From contig PUFA01000007.1 in the NCBI GenBank assembly GCA_003508835.1, positions 12,423,001 to 12,487,000 of the forward strand: a stretch of DNA of 64,000 nt, read 5' to 3'. The notes below the pieces were generated by a model. It had not been told where the DNA came from. It saw only the letters and a list, made by a program, of their open reading frames with translations, and searched no databases. The translations under genes and the position numbers were made by a program. Below are positions 23,781-37,600 of this stretch, piece after piece (within the stretch, counting starts at the first letter, position 1; each line of letters begins with the position of its first letter). This DNA is from Eonycteris spelaea (lineage: Eukaryota; Chordata; Mammalia; Chiroptera; Pteropodidae).

Positions 23781-24054
23781 TAATATATGTTAGTATAATA
23801 TAAGAGAAGAAAATGTCTGGAGTTTTTACAGAAAAATTCACTCTGACACAATACACGGATATTGGTTGGATTACAATCCCAGAATTAGAGTTACGTGTTT
23901 TCAGATAAAATAGGATAAGTTTACTTATTTATTTGATAAGGAAGTCATAGATAATCCTGTTTCAGCAGTATTTTTCGAGGAACTTCAGTGACCGGAATTC
24001 CTGATGTATCCTGTGACTGAAAGGGAAGTTTGGATCTTACAGATGACCTGGTCT

Positions 24055-24069
24055 ATTAAAAAAAATAAA
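24055..24069 (+). terminator. Candidate TCP11L1 poly(A) signal
   Basis: ATTAAA at 24055-24060 is followed by AATAAA at 24064-24069, about 1.04 kb after the stop. It is the nearest canonical hexamer downstream, but three later ones exist and I cannot choose without transcript data. Confidence 0.35.
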
Positions 24070-25358
24070 CGTGTGGATATGTATATTTCAGACAGAGACA
24101 TAGTATTAGAAGCAGAGCCATGAAGTTGCTGGCGGGGTCTCCAAGTGCCAGAACAGCAGGGGGTGAAATATTGCAAGGAATCCCTTTACTAAAGGCAATG
24201 AGGGATGGGGTGCAGCGAGGGACAAGGTTGGCGGCAACCTGAGAAACATTTACCATGTAGAGCGTCCAGTGATACCAGGCTTCCGAGGAGTGGATGGTCG
24301 GTCATACTAGGGGGAATGTGATTTCTCCAAATACATGGTACATGTTTTTTACTTGCAGTCAGAACTATATGCTGCGTTATGTGGGCAGAAATCAGATTAT
24401 TCAAGTTTCGGCTCAAGGACAAATCTTCCCTGGTTTCATTGGAAAGGGATAAAAAGTTCAGTACCTAGGAGTTTTAAAGACCAAAGTTGTACCTTTTATA
24501 GTGTGCTCAATGAGGTCACTCGGAATTGCTCCTGGCGGTAGGTAGGTTGCTCTGTGGCAATGTGCTCGTGGGCTGCGTGATACCAGGTTCCGGGCTGAGA
24601 AGCATCGGGGCAGCACTCAGCCTGCCACAGCCTTGGCGTGTGTGGGGTACTTTCTCCCTCGCCCTCCAAGGACGAAGGAGAGGAGCTTTCCCCCCATACA
24701 CACCGGGTAGAGCACCACCTCCTGCAGTTATTCTTCCTAAATCTCAAAAATGCTTGTTTTTGCTTTCTTTTGTAAGAGTTAACTCTCACACAATTTTTTC
24801 CCCCACTAACAAGTTCCTAAATTGACAAAGTTTGGGCAGTTTGAAGTCTTAGCGCATCTAGTATAACAGAGTTTCACAGACTCTCACGATGCCCCCGCCT
24901 CAGTTTCCACTGGTGGAGTTGTGTGGCCAAAGCCAAAGATAAAGGAAGCAAAGTTCAGAATCAAAATATTCATATTGAATTGTTTTGTTGCTGCTCTTTG
25001 AAGATAAGCGAGCTAATTTTCTTCCTGGAATCTCATAGGATTATCACTAAGGGCCAGGATAATTCACTTAGTTCATTTAGTCACTCAGGAAATGTTTCTT
25101 AATTAAGCATCTACTTATAACTCCTTCCTAAAGCTCTCTGGCTCCTCCTCCAAGACAAAATATCCTTATGGCATATAAATTATCCTGCATTGAATTGGTT
25201 CTATATACTGCATATGGATTGGATTTAACATGATTTCCTGCCTAACAGGTTTGTGCAAACAAGTCTCTTTCACAAAAACGCCGAGTTTATTTGGATAGAA
25301 CCGAGAGCCTTGAGAGGAGGTCCGTATCAACACGTCTCAGATTTGATAGTCTCCTGAA

Positions 25359-25384
25359 TGGATGGATGGATGAATGAATGAATG
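25359..25384. repeat. (GGAT/GAAT)n short tandem repeat
   Basis: GGATGGATGGATGAATGAATGAATG is a tetranucleotide repeat of two related units. Confidence 0.75.
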
Positions 25385-27929
25385 TCTGGAGCAGTAATTA
25401 CTGCTTTGTCCGTTTTCAGTTGGGTAGACGGGTAAAAGGATTATCAGTCTAGGTGTTGTTTTTTTTTAAAAAATGTCATTACTTTTAAAGCTAGCTGTGA
25501 AATGTGATTGTTTATATAACCATGCAACCCAACTATGTTTCAGGTAAGAACCACACTGATAGGATGTCTTGTCAATTAAATGCAGTAGACAGATGAATGA
25601 GGACGTTTTTCTCTGTGAAGAAACGTTATTAATCAGTTTGACGCAATAAGCATATCAGGCAGACATGCAGGCCGACTACTGTAAATGGGTTATTCAGCAG
25701 TTGTGTTGGGAGCAGTGCTTGTTTTCATTTCTCCAAGGCCTTGAAATTCCTGGGAATAAAGGGGTGTCGTTGCCACCAGCTTGTCTGGTGATTTCCAAAG
25801 GGAATAGGTGTTTGCTGTTTGATTTCCAGTGACCTTTTGGCATGCCCTGATTCGTATATGTAACATTTCTCTCTTTTCCTTTTGAGGCCTGCAGGTAGAG
25901 CGGAAAGATGGGGAGCTGTCAAGAGTTCTGATCCCATTTCTGTTACTTACTAGCTGGGGCAAATCAGGGCCTTTTACTAACACCTATAAAACGAAAGAGC
26001 TCGACTTGACCTTTAAGCTCCTTTCCAGTTGTGATGTTCTGGGATAAATCTGACTGGAATAACTTCAGTAGACTGCAGTAGGATTGTACACAAACTCCTG
26101 ATTTAGAGGAAGGTCTGAGTTTGAGTCCTCTGTTGCCGTCTTTCCCAGTTTTATGCTATTGGCTAGTCCAGCTCCCTAGGGCCTCGTTTTCTTCTGTAGA
26201 ATGGGGACACTACTAACCCACACTTCTTGTATTACATTTGATAATGGATATTAGCATTTTCGTACATGTGGAAGGATTACAAATTGCTCTATTAACAACA
26301 AAGGAGAGCACATTACCCTCTACTTGTACATCTGTTACCACTGTCAGTGTCCTGCCTCCCTTTAGTCACACACATTTCACAGGCCTGTGGGGACAGTTTT
26401 CTTCCTATCCTGCTTCCAAACTTATTTTCTTTCATCATCTCTTCTGTGCTAGAGCTGCAATTTTACCTTATCTCCCAACATCCACCTCCACCCCAGTGAT
26501 TTCTCCTTATCTCCACCTCTGTTATTATTTGAACTAAATAAATGCATGAATGAACAAAGGAACGGATGGTTGAATAGTTTTGGATGATGGGCTATAACAC
26601 ATATTTAAAGGCATTGTCTCATTGGAAACATAATCTAAATAAAGAACTACAATGTTTGCAATTGTGTATTTAAATTGGATTTTGTATTAAATAACTATTT
26701 TAATGGATTAGCCTTTTTTTTCGTAGTATACAAAGCAACTTGATGGGATGAGGGGAGGGGAAAGCCTTTAAGTGCAAAAAGTTCTTTTTACCCTATCAAA
26801 TGTTCACTGATGCTTTCAGAAATAGCTAGAGCCCCCAAAAGTAACTCAGAAACAGTGCTAAAATAATTCTCATGTGCATTCATGTAGTTTTGTTTTGTTG
26901 TTTATGGGAACACTACTATAGACATTATAGGTATTTGAAACCATTTTGTCTTCTTCAGAACACTATCCAAAGGTAGCACCTCAGGAAAAATTCTAAACCT
27001 CTATCTTCTCTATATTTTAAAACCTATCCTAAATAGTACTACTTATGCCTCTTAGATGGTTTTGTTGATAACCATAATATTTAAAATAACTCTATACAGC
27101 TTGAAAATGATACTTGAGAGGATAACAAAATCTGAATTAAAGCCAGCTGACTTTAAGGAAATTTTAGCTTCACTGAGAAAAAACAGGAAACACATACTTG
27201 TGACCAACCCATGTAAATATAACCTTGCTACATATAAGTTTATATAAGAAAATGATTCATGATAACCCTTTTTTCATTACGCGTTGTAAAGAAATACTTG
27301 AAGCTGATTTTAAAATATAAGATTAATATTTAATCACATTTGAATTCAAATTCTAAATTGTGTACCCAATATTGTAAGATAGTTTCTTTATAATCATAAT
27401 ACTATTCCTCATTTTTTTCCTTCCTGATTTTTAGCTTTTCTAAATCACAACTCTTAGCCTTAACTAGTTTTCTTTATATTAGACTTTCTAGAAATGAGTC
27501 AAAAGGAGGCAATGTTGGTAATAGAACAAAAGGTAATTTTTTGAACTTAATTTGCATGACAACTTTGTGCTCACTGTATTTAAATTTGGTTAATCAATTA
27601 CTTTTCTTTAGTGCTATCTATCTATGTTTAGCTCATAGAAAAATGTTCTTGATCCCTGGACTCCTTCTTTATTTTAGAACAGGACAGTGGGTGGTTAAAG
27701 GAATTCCCACACACATTTGAGGATTTCTAAAATGTTTCATTTGCCTCTTAAAAATGGATCTCTCATGTGCAGTTAGTCCCCAAAAGACCAGGGAGGACAT
27801 GTAGTTAAGTGTATGTACTGGGATAGCTCTTCCTTGTATTGTTGACATTTATTTTGAAATGGTATTGGCCGAATAACATAAAATTAAGTAGCTATTTTAA
27901 ATAAATTCTGAATGACAGTAGCAGATGGA

Positions 27930-28457
27930 GGCATGTTTTTTGATATCCTTTTATTTTTTAAAGGATTGTTTTAAAATTTTAAACTACAAAACAGATTCCA
28001 TACATTCTGCCATAAATAAAAACAAACAATAAGGCAGGACTCTACATAAGCAAACCCAGAACAACTGTTTTCAGAAAATGTGATAAAATGCTTTACAATC
28101 ATAAGCCATCCAGTTTTTAAAATAAAACTGTTGAAAACTCACAAGTCTTCAAGCGGCACATACAAGACACCCTTGAAGAGGGAACAAAATGTGGTTCTGC
28201 CATTTTGTACTGTTCTCACATTTTTGAAAAACTAATTTTGCTTAGAGCATAGGTCTGTTCCATATTCTAAAATTCACACAGGTTGGTTTGTTTATTTCTC
28301 AAGAACCATATGATAGAGGCACCAATGACAATACAACTTTGTTTCCAAGAACCAAATGCTTGTAACAAAGCACTGTCTCTTTCAAACATATGACTTAAGA
28401 GGCAAAAAGGGAATCCTGGATAAGAGTTTTCTTTCAGAGACAGGTTTTGAGCCTGCT
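27930..28457 (-). other. CSTF3: CSTF3 3' UTR (inferred)
   Basis: This spans from the TGA at 28458-28460 to just past the AATAAA at 27955-27950. It is AT-rich with no repeat recognised. The cleavage point is inferred. Confidence 0.5.
27950..27955 (-). terminator. CSTF3: Probable CSTF3 poly(A) signal
   Basis: TTTATT on the + strand is AATAAA on the minus strand, about 503 nt after the CSTF3 stop. It is the first canonical hexamer downstream of the stop that I found, and gives a 3' UTR of about half a kilobase. Confidence 0.55.
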
Positions 28458-28660
28458 TCACCGAATTCGCTTCTGCTGCCGTGCCCTGTAAATGTCGTGA
28501 ACCGGGGGGACAACAGCCCCCTTTTCCTCATCCTCGTCTGAATCCTCATTGGGCCTTTTGACGGCCTTGGTGAGTACTGCATTACTCTCCACCGGGCCAT
28601 TGCCTTCTACAGCCAGCTCCGGTGCTCCGCCAGTGATAATCCTCACAGCTTCCTCCACGG
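28458..28660 (-). CDS. CSTF3: CSTF3 exon 21 and stop, residues 651-717
   Basis: It encodes [20 protein letters not shown] to [13 protein letters not shown] and ends with TGA at 28460-28458. The acidic run [11 protein letters not shown] precedes the basic C-terminus. The acceptor is TTCCAATAG. Confidence 0.96.
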
Positions 28661-31600
28661 CTATTGGAACAAAACACAAAGGGCGGTTGGAGGGTGCTGA
28701 AAATTACATTGCTATGAAAAAGCATGCACGCGCACCTTCAGATGCTTCATGGTTACTCTCAAGCCTGCTGTTGCACAGCATGGGTGGTACTACTGGCACA
28801 ACATAATGAACAGAAAAGACAAAATCTGCTGTTAAATTAATACAATTGTTTTCATAAGCCAAGCCTGATAGTGCATGAATAGAAACAATAAGCTTTTAGG
28901 ACATTTTACTTAATGGAATCATAATATGAACAAGTATCTGTGCTAAAGAGGGTTTGGATCACTCCTAGGTTTCTTTGTACTTCTACAAGGTAGCTAGCTG
29001 GTTTTGGAAACTTCTGTAGCAAAGAATAATAATCTTTCCTGAATAGTAGACAACAACGTGAACTCCACTCTAAGAAAAGGCTCTTTTATCTCTTACTATT
29101 TGGTATCTTGCATCTTCGGAAAATTTCCATCAGTTCATCCACTTGTACAAAGGGACCCTATTTTGACACAAATAAAATTTAATTTTCTTAATTTTTTATT
29201 TTTCAATTATAGTTGACATTCAATATTAGTTTCAAGTATATAGCACAGTGGTTAGACACGTATATAACTTATGCGGTGATCTCCCCATAAGACTAGTACC
29301 CACCTGACATCATACATTGTTATACTATCGACTACATTCCCTATGCTGCTGTACTTTACACCCCCATGATTATTATTTTGTAACTGTTTGTATTTCTTAA
29401 TCTCTTCACCTTTTTCATCTATCCAATTCCCCTCCAGTCTGGCAACTATCAGTTTGTTCTCTGTATCTCTGAGTTTGCTTCTGTTTTGTTTGTTCATTTA
29501 TTTTGTTCTTTAGATTCCACACGAGTGAAATCATGTGGTATTCGTCTTTATCTGACTTACTTCACTTAGCAAATACCCTCTAGAGCCATTCGTATTGTCA
29601 CAAACTGTAAGATTTCACTCTTTTTTACGGCCAAGTAATATATGTGCCGTCTCTTTTTTATCCAATCCTCTGTTGATGGACACAGGTTGCTTCTATATCT
29701 TAGCTATTGTAAATAATGCTGCAGTGAACATAGGGATACATGTATCTTTTTCAAATAAGTGTTTTGGATTTCTTCAGATAAATACCCAGAAGTGGCATTG
29801 CTGGGTCATACGGTAGTTCTATTTTTAATTTTTTGAGGAACCTCCACACTGTTTTCCATAGCGGCTGCACCAATTTGCAGTCCCACCAATAGTGCACGAG
29901 GGTTCTCTTTTCTCCACATCCTCGCCAGCATTTGTTTGTTGATTTATTGTTACTAGCCATTGACAGGTGTGAGGTGATAGCTCACTGTGGTTTTAATTTA
30001 CATTTCTCTAATGATTAGAGATGATGACACAAATTTTAATACCCAATAATCTGACAAATTAAAACAGCACTACTTTATATCTCCCACAATACAAGAGGAA
30101 AAGCAGTCAGTTACTATAATCTGTAGACCAAGTATCTACCATGAACATAGTCAACAAACCTGAAAACAGATAGGAGGAGGGAGAAGTTTCATTAAAACGA
30201 CAGCTGCAGGTGGTACTGGGAATACCCACCAGGGACAGGGTGTAAGCCTGGAGCTGTAAGAGAAAGAAAAGCAGGGGTCAGATGGAATGGCAGAATTCCT
30301 ATACATTTAAGAGCTAAAATAAACAATTTGTGCATAAAGATGTCCTATGTCCATGTTACTTTGTTCTGGACATTTTAAATTGCTTTTAGTGCTTTACATG
30401 TTTGATAAACATGTAAAGTGGGTGACACACTGAGAGCCGTCTCAACCCCATGGCCAATGGGAGGCAAGTGTAAATAACAACAACAAACAAGTGACCTTGC
30501 ATAATACAACCCAGGGGCTGAACTAAAGTCTATTTTTGTCAAAGACCATTCCTAAGCCTCATGAGTCATTTGTTCAGCAATCCTGTTTAAAGTTAGTTAT
30601 TCAACAACATACTTAATCATTAAGGGCCTGGTTCAAATAGGATTTAGAGGGTTTACTACCCATTAGTAAGTATAAATAATACCAAATAACATCAGCAAAG
30701 TAAGTTTCCAGCTGTATAGGTAATCTGTATATAGCAGCATGTCTGAAAACCATCCAAGTATCACTGCCAAAATGGGTTACTGAAATCTGGATCAGTGAGT
30801 TTTTTTTTTTTTTTGACATTTTTAATGTAGTTCAAAGATTACAGTCAAGTCACTTGTCATAGTAACCCTAGTCTGATAATTAACCTACAATGGAAAAGAC
30901 ACATTACTCTGCCCTCCGCCCCACCTCTGGATTTAAATCAATAAACAAACTGAGGTCTCAGTACTGGATCTAAAGTCATGGCTTACGTGCTAAGTGTCGT
31001 GGCTGAAATGGAATCATCTGCTGAGTATCTGGTTTAGGGTATTCTGGTTTTCTATCCACTTCATCTTTCAGAACAGGCACTATAGAAGGAGCTACAACTG
31101 GGTCTGGAATTATAGCTGCTAGTTTAGCACGGGAGACATCCTGAAAATGCAGAACACAAGAATCCTAAACCCGAAAAAGGGACTTACAGAGTATAATTGT
31201 GCAATTCTACAATTTTGAGGCTACACTGAATAATTGGGTTAAAACCACAGAAAGAGAGAATGAAGAGGAATACACAAGAACTTGATGATGGTAATGACTG
31301 TTAAATACTTAACAAGGAAAGCTGAAAGACTCAAAAGATTTGGTGTTTTATAACATTACTGGACCCGAGTTAAGAATGATTCAGACACAGCGTTGCCACA
31401 TAGGACATTTGTCAGATAGATATGAGCTTTGTGGGTAAATACATAAGACTGGGCACCAATTAGAGAGTGGGGTAATTTGGAAGAAAATCTGCAATTTTAG
31501 ATATTTTTCCAACACTGCCCCCATCACTGCATTGAACATCTATCAGTTTAAGTGAAGCACTCAATTGAGGTCCTGCTGAAAGCTAAAATAAAGTTTATCA

Positions 31601-34600
31601 TCACTTACACTAGTTAATAAGATTTTGCTAATGAAATCAAAAATTATTCCCAACATACTATCTATTACAGGGAGAAGGAACACTTATTGAGTAGCCATTA
31701 TTCGTAAGACAATGTTAACCATTTATTCCCTCTTTGATGAGGCAAATAACAACATCTCCATGTTAGAGAAGGAACTGAAACTCAAAAAGGTTCTGATATT
31801 TCCAAGATTATACAGCCAAGAAATAGAGAGAGAACTGGGAGCCAGACCTCTGTGCCCTCAAACCCATCCACCGTCATTTTAGTATAGCGATGCCCTGCCA
31901 GGGCTGGGAATGACTCTCCAAAGGCAACAATACGGCCACCTATGAGCAGAGAACCTACCCCAAAGAAGTTCCTCTGCTATAGGCCAACCTGTGTCAACCT
32001 GTCTGTCTAGAATCAAAAGGGCCCTTTTTGCCTTCAAGAGATACAAGGATATTTCACTTTTTCAAAATTAGCTTATATGCAGTTGGTGACAACACATGAA
32101 GTTGGTGGCAAATCTAAATGAGTAGGCCCATTGGGAATCACTTTTTCCTTACTTTCCCTCTCTCACTAACATGTTATACACAAAGAAGCATAAAAGAGTA
32201 GAAATAGAAATAGAAGATGGAAAACTCATATTCAAGAAGTAGTTCTACTTGGAAATAGTAAGCTCTTTATTTCCTTAATTTCCATTTTTATCGTGGCAAA
32301 GTTGAAGCAGTCTTTTCTAATAAATTCACATGGTCTAAAATGTCTGGCCTTTTGTTGAGAAACAGTTAAACTAGAAGCAAAAGCTGCTCAGCCCTGAGCA
32401 GTAACCCGTAGCTCAGAATAGGAATCTGGGACTGGGGCAGAACTGGAGCTTTCATTAATAAAAAGGTCCAAAGTCTAATTATGGGTAATTTTTCTCAAAC
32501 ATTTTAATCTGAGTTGGACACCAGACCAGTGAGACCCAGGCCAAAAGAGGGCAGTGAGGACTGGAGGATGACAGTAAGGGACACCGTAATGCTGGCTGGG
32601 TGAAGGGGACCCAGGACTCTCATGGACTTAGCTTCCCTTTGGATTTTCATCTCAGTCTTAGTTAACATGACACAGAAAAATCAAGAAATGATAGAACAAT
32701 GCTTTTCTCAGCAAGGCCTATTTCTGGGGCTGCATAAACATTAATCCTTCCCCAGGGTCTGAGCAGATTCAGGTAGCCAGACTTGTCTCCCTACGACTCA
32801 GTGGCCTACACAGAGGAGTTCCATTCCTAGATAAGCTAATTTCCTCCAGGGCCCCACTGAAGGAGTGCCACTTTAAAGGTAGAGTTTCTCAAAGAAATCT
32901 GTGGATGTAACAAGCTGTAATGCTCCTTCATTATACCTACAAATATGTAACAGGAACTACATTTGGTTTACAATCTCCTGTCAAAATACGCTCATCAGTT
33001 TTAAGAACTATTAGGAAAAAAATGCAATATCTAAGATGACATTCAGATTTCCTTTTGTTCTCCTCCCCTCCACAACACCTCCATCTATCTGCCTACCAGA
33101 TATACGACATTCACAATTTCAGGGAAAGAAATGAAAGCATTTGTTAAATCTCATTTTAATTTTCATTTTGTTCAGTATTTTTTGATACCCAATGTTTCAT
33201 AAACCCAAGGAAAATCCTGATTTTTTTTCTTGTTTTCTGCAAATCTACTCTAAAACTAGATTAATTTCTATTTCAGAATTTACTTTAGAGTGAGGTTTAT
33301 CCATGAATTATTCTAAAACAATGGAAAAGGACACTACACACATCTTGATCTTAAGTACATACCTTATAACCAAGTGCTTTTAATTCACTTGCAGAGCAAG
33401 GATACAAATCCATGAACTTGTATCTATCTACTAGTAAAGCTGTTTCTTTGCCTTCATACTCTTCTTTGAATGCTGTAAACCGTCTTTTCTCCACTTTGAG
33501 TATACTGGCTAGATCACCAATATTACTTTCAAAAGCTAGAAATCGGGCCCAGATTTCTCTGTAAGAAAATAAATACAATCAATACTTAATTATTTTGGGT
33601 TTGGGGCAGGGGGTCCATTTACAAAAAAGCCTTAAGTTTCCCCTCTTCCTTTTTTTAAATTATAAAAGTCTCTTTTTTATTATAAGGATTTCCAAACTAT
33701 AGAAAAATAGAATAGTATAACAAATACCTACCTATATATATCATTACTTAGATTTAATCATTGTTAATATTTTGCCATATTTGCTTCATCTTATTTTTGC
33801 TTAAGTATCTGAAAGTATATTATAGACATCGTAACATTTCATTCTAAATACTTCTGTCCTAATGCCCTTTCAGTTTTTACTTATTTAGCATATCTCCTTA
33901 TCATTTGTGGTCAATAAGAGAGAGATTTATCCTACAGAGTGTAAAAACTCTAGGTGGAAGAGCTGAAAAAGGAACCTGGACAGATTTCCAATTTCTCCTG
34001 AATTAATGTGGCTTGACCATTTTTGAGTGATATGAATTAAAATGCAGAATACATTCTTTGTCCAATGTATGGATAAAAATATAAACGTTCTCTATTTTTA
34101 ACCATTGATATGGATTATTGGGGATAAATTTGTGCCTCACTGCTATTTTGATAGTCAAACTCTCTACTTAGTGTCATTAAGCACCTTTGTGTACCAAAGT
34201 AATATACTGAGGATCTATTACATACCACTTATGAGACTATCATGAAGATCCTAAATTTGCAGATACTATTGTTATTTGATGAGAAAGTAAGAGTTGGCAA
34301 GGTTTTCAGATCTGGCTAAGCTGGAATTTGAACCCACCCCAAGATTCCAGAGCCTTACTATTCCCACTGTACCACTATTCCATGTTGTTCCTGTTTGGTA
34401 AAAATGACAGTCAAAACCATAAATCAGGGATATAATGTGTCAAAGAAACTTGCAATAGTCTTTGCTCTCGAGTATGGGAGGTAAACATCTCAGTACACTC
34501 TTTAATGTGTCCATATCAATTTCTAGGAATATAGTAAACTAGTAAAATATATTAAAATAAATAATAAATTCCTACAGTATCTCTCAAAACAATTCTAATC

Positions 34601-37600
34601 AGTATGCAAAAAAAAAAAAAAATTAAACAGGTAGGAAAATATTGCAGGTAGGCATCTATTAAGGTAAGCTTCGAGAGAGGAGAGAAGTTTCTTCTGAAAC
34701 TTATACTCAACCAACAAACGTTCATCCCATAGATCACAATTTAAGTATTCAAGCCACCATTAGAACCTGACCGACAAATTTTCACAATGGCTTACCCTGA
34801 CTTTTCAGGAGGAAGGCTTCCAGATGTTAAAACTCGTTCAAATAAAACTCGGGTATTATTGTCCTCTAGGATAATAAAGTTTTTAAATATTAAAAAATTC
34901 AGTTGTACAATTCAACAGTATATTTGCACAGGCATTATCTCATTGAATCCTATGTAGAAAGGTAACTATTATTACACCCAATTTTTATAGATGAGGAAAC
35001 TTAAGTTTCAAAAAAGTTAAGTGAGTTTACCTGACTCGCTGTTACTGAGAACAGAGCTATAACTAGAAGCCAGGTAGTTCAGCCCATCTCAGTATATTGC
35101 TATGATATGAAACGATTTATAACAATGTGATATCTGAACCAGGCATCCCATTTTCCTTTTAAAAATAATGAAAGTTATATATCTGCTGCCATTATAAGTG
35201 TCAGACTATTGATATTTTTTAAATACACTGACTGTGAAGCATGGCAAGCTCAAATTTAGACATAGTTAAGTTTCTTATTTTACATCACCAGGACTACACT
35301 ATATTTAGCTTTAAATTCTCGTATAGGTATGATAGATCTAGATTAGCAGATAACTATGCAAATGAAAAGTGAATTAATAATGATCACTAAAGATAAAGAT
35401 AGATTAAAACTTGAGTGTTGGAAGGTCTCTGTAGCTTGAAGTGGGAAAATGATACTTTTTGCTAAGTTCTAAGGGACCTATTAAAATTTAAGAATACAGT
35501 GGTAAATTTACTAATAATAATTCAATAGTATATTTAAAATGAGTGAATTTATGGTATATAAATTACACCTCAATAAAGTTGTTTTTTAAAAAAATCCAGC
35601 AGAGTGGTTGCATTTATTGCTTCAGGGTAGTTATCCAATTTTACTATATGTACACATACAAAGTAAAACCAAGAGATTAAAATGGTACTGAATATGTATT
35701 TAAAATGTACTGAATGTATCTGTATTACTCCAAAGAAGATGGCACCATATTCATGGTTTTCATCTTAAACTTTAAAATACTGATTTAAAAAATAAGTAAA
35801 TCTTGCATTTTATTCTTTTTTTTTTGTTCCAAGCTTTGCTCCAGACACACTTTTTACCATTCCACATAACTGCTTATTACGTGCTGTGTTCTCTGCCTGG
35901 AATAATAAATTTTCCTATATCTTTACCTGGCTAGCTAATGCTCATCCTTCAAGACTCATCTCATGTCCCTTCTCTATGACACCCTCTAGAAAAGCACTAT
36001 CCAAAAGAAATATAATGCAAGCAATATATGTAACTAAAATTTTTTTGCTAGCCACATTTAAAAGAGTAAAAACAGGCAAAATTAGCTTAAATTATTTTAT
36101 TTAACCCAGTAGATCTAAATTATTATCATTTCAACATGTAATCAATATGAAAAATTAAGATACTTTATATTCTTTTTTTATATTAACTCTGTAATCTCTT
36201 ATGTATTTCACACTGTACCACATTTCATTTTGGCCTAGCCACATTTCAAGTGCTCAATACTCATTAGTCTACTGGCTGCACAGCACCACTCTAAAACTTA
36301 AACTCTCTGTGCTTCCAAAGTACTTCATTCAGGACTCTGTTACAGTGTTTAGTTTTTTTTTCAAGACTGCTACAATCACCATAAACGGTTAACATTTATA
36401 GTATGCTTACCATATTCCACATATAAGTCAAACACATGCAAAAACTTATATAATCCTCTCAACAACTATATGAAAGGAGTCTTTCTATGACTATTCAGCT
36501 GATGAGAAACCTGAAACAAGTTTAGACACCTAACTTCAGAACTCCAGCTGCAATGAAGTACCAAATGATGATGTAATTATGTTAACACATTTGATTTCCT
36601 CATGAGAATGCTCTGATGGGAAGAATGAAGTTCTATTCACATTTGTATTCCCAAACCCTAGTAACCAGAAGGTACTGAATAAATGATGGATAGATGAGTA
36701 GATATATAAATGAATGAATGAACTAAGACACTGATTTTCGAAGACAATAATGCTGACATCAGATATCATCCTCATTTTTAGAATAGCAAATATTATACAT
36801 GCTAATAACTATTCTAAAAAACACGAAGCAAAATAAAATTGTGAGGAACATTAATTTCATATAAGAAAAAAAATGTTTAATTAAGTGCTTCCACTGTCTC
36901 ACTTTTTGGAGTTAAGTCCTTTTCCAGAGTGTAGAATCACTAAGCTGAAATACAAAATCATATTTAAGCTTTATTCTTTTCTACTATTTGGGTATACAGA
37001 ACACTATATATTTTTTAAAATATCATTAAAACCATTGATATATATTTGTGATATTTAATTCTATAATCATTTACATGGCACGTAATTGTAAATTTCTTTC
37101 TTAAACCAGTTTTTATAACAGATCACTTTCGTCAAGAAATCACATCTCCTGGGCTGTGGATAACTAGACTAAATGAGATATATACATGTATATATGAATC
37201 CTTTAGCACAGTGCCTAGTATACAGTAGGAACTCAATAAAGGATGGCCATTATTATTATCACAACAGGGTAAGGAAATAAAAATAAAGATGGTAATAAAC
37301 ATAATCTTTGTTTCTGAAATCTCTTCCCCAGTAGCCTCACTTCATTTTATTTTACTACTTAGGCATCTTTGAGTTTTGGTGGCTAGAGACTTTTTTTGTT
37401 TGTCCTGTCCTATTATCCCTCACCACTTCCTCCAGGCTGTACACAAGAGATGATTTGCCCAGAGTCATCAGAGGTGAGAATCAACAACTCTGTGTTCCCG
37501 ACTCTAAATCTGTGGCTTTATCCTACTACTGATGGGATTTTACTGATGATGCATTAACCATTCTGCAGAGTCAAAAGGCATCTACCATTACTCAATAAAT

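Larger units (their letters stand above)
23025..27949 (+). other. TCP11L1 3' UTR and intergenic gap
   Basis: No further coding exon is visible. The 3' UTR begins at 23025 and its end is not fixed by sequence alone. AATAAA occurs at 24064-24069, 25755-25760, 26537-26542 and 26638-26643. A TA microsatellite lies at 23747-23780 and a GGAT/GAAT run at 25359-25384. MIR-like pieces lie near 25890-26000. The rest, including 26680-27930, shows nothing I recognise. Confidence 0.6.
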
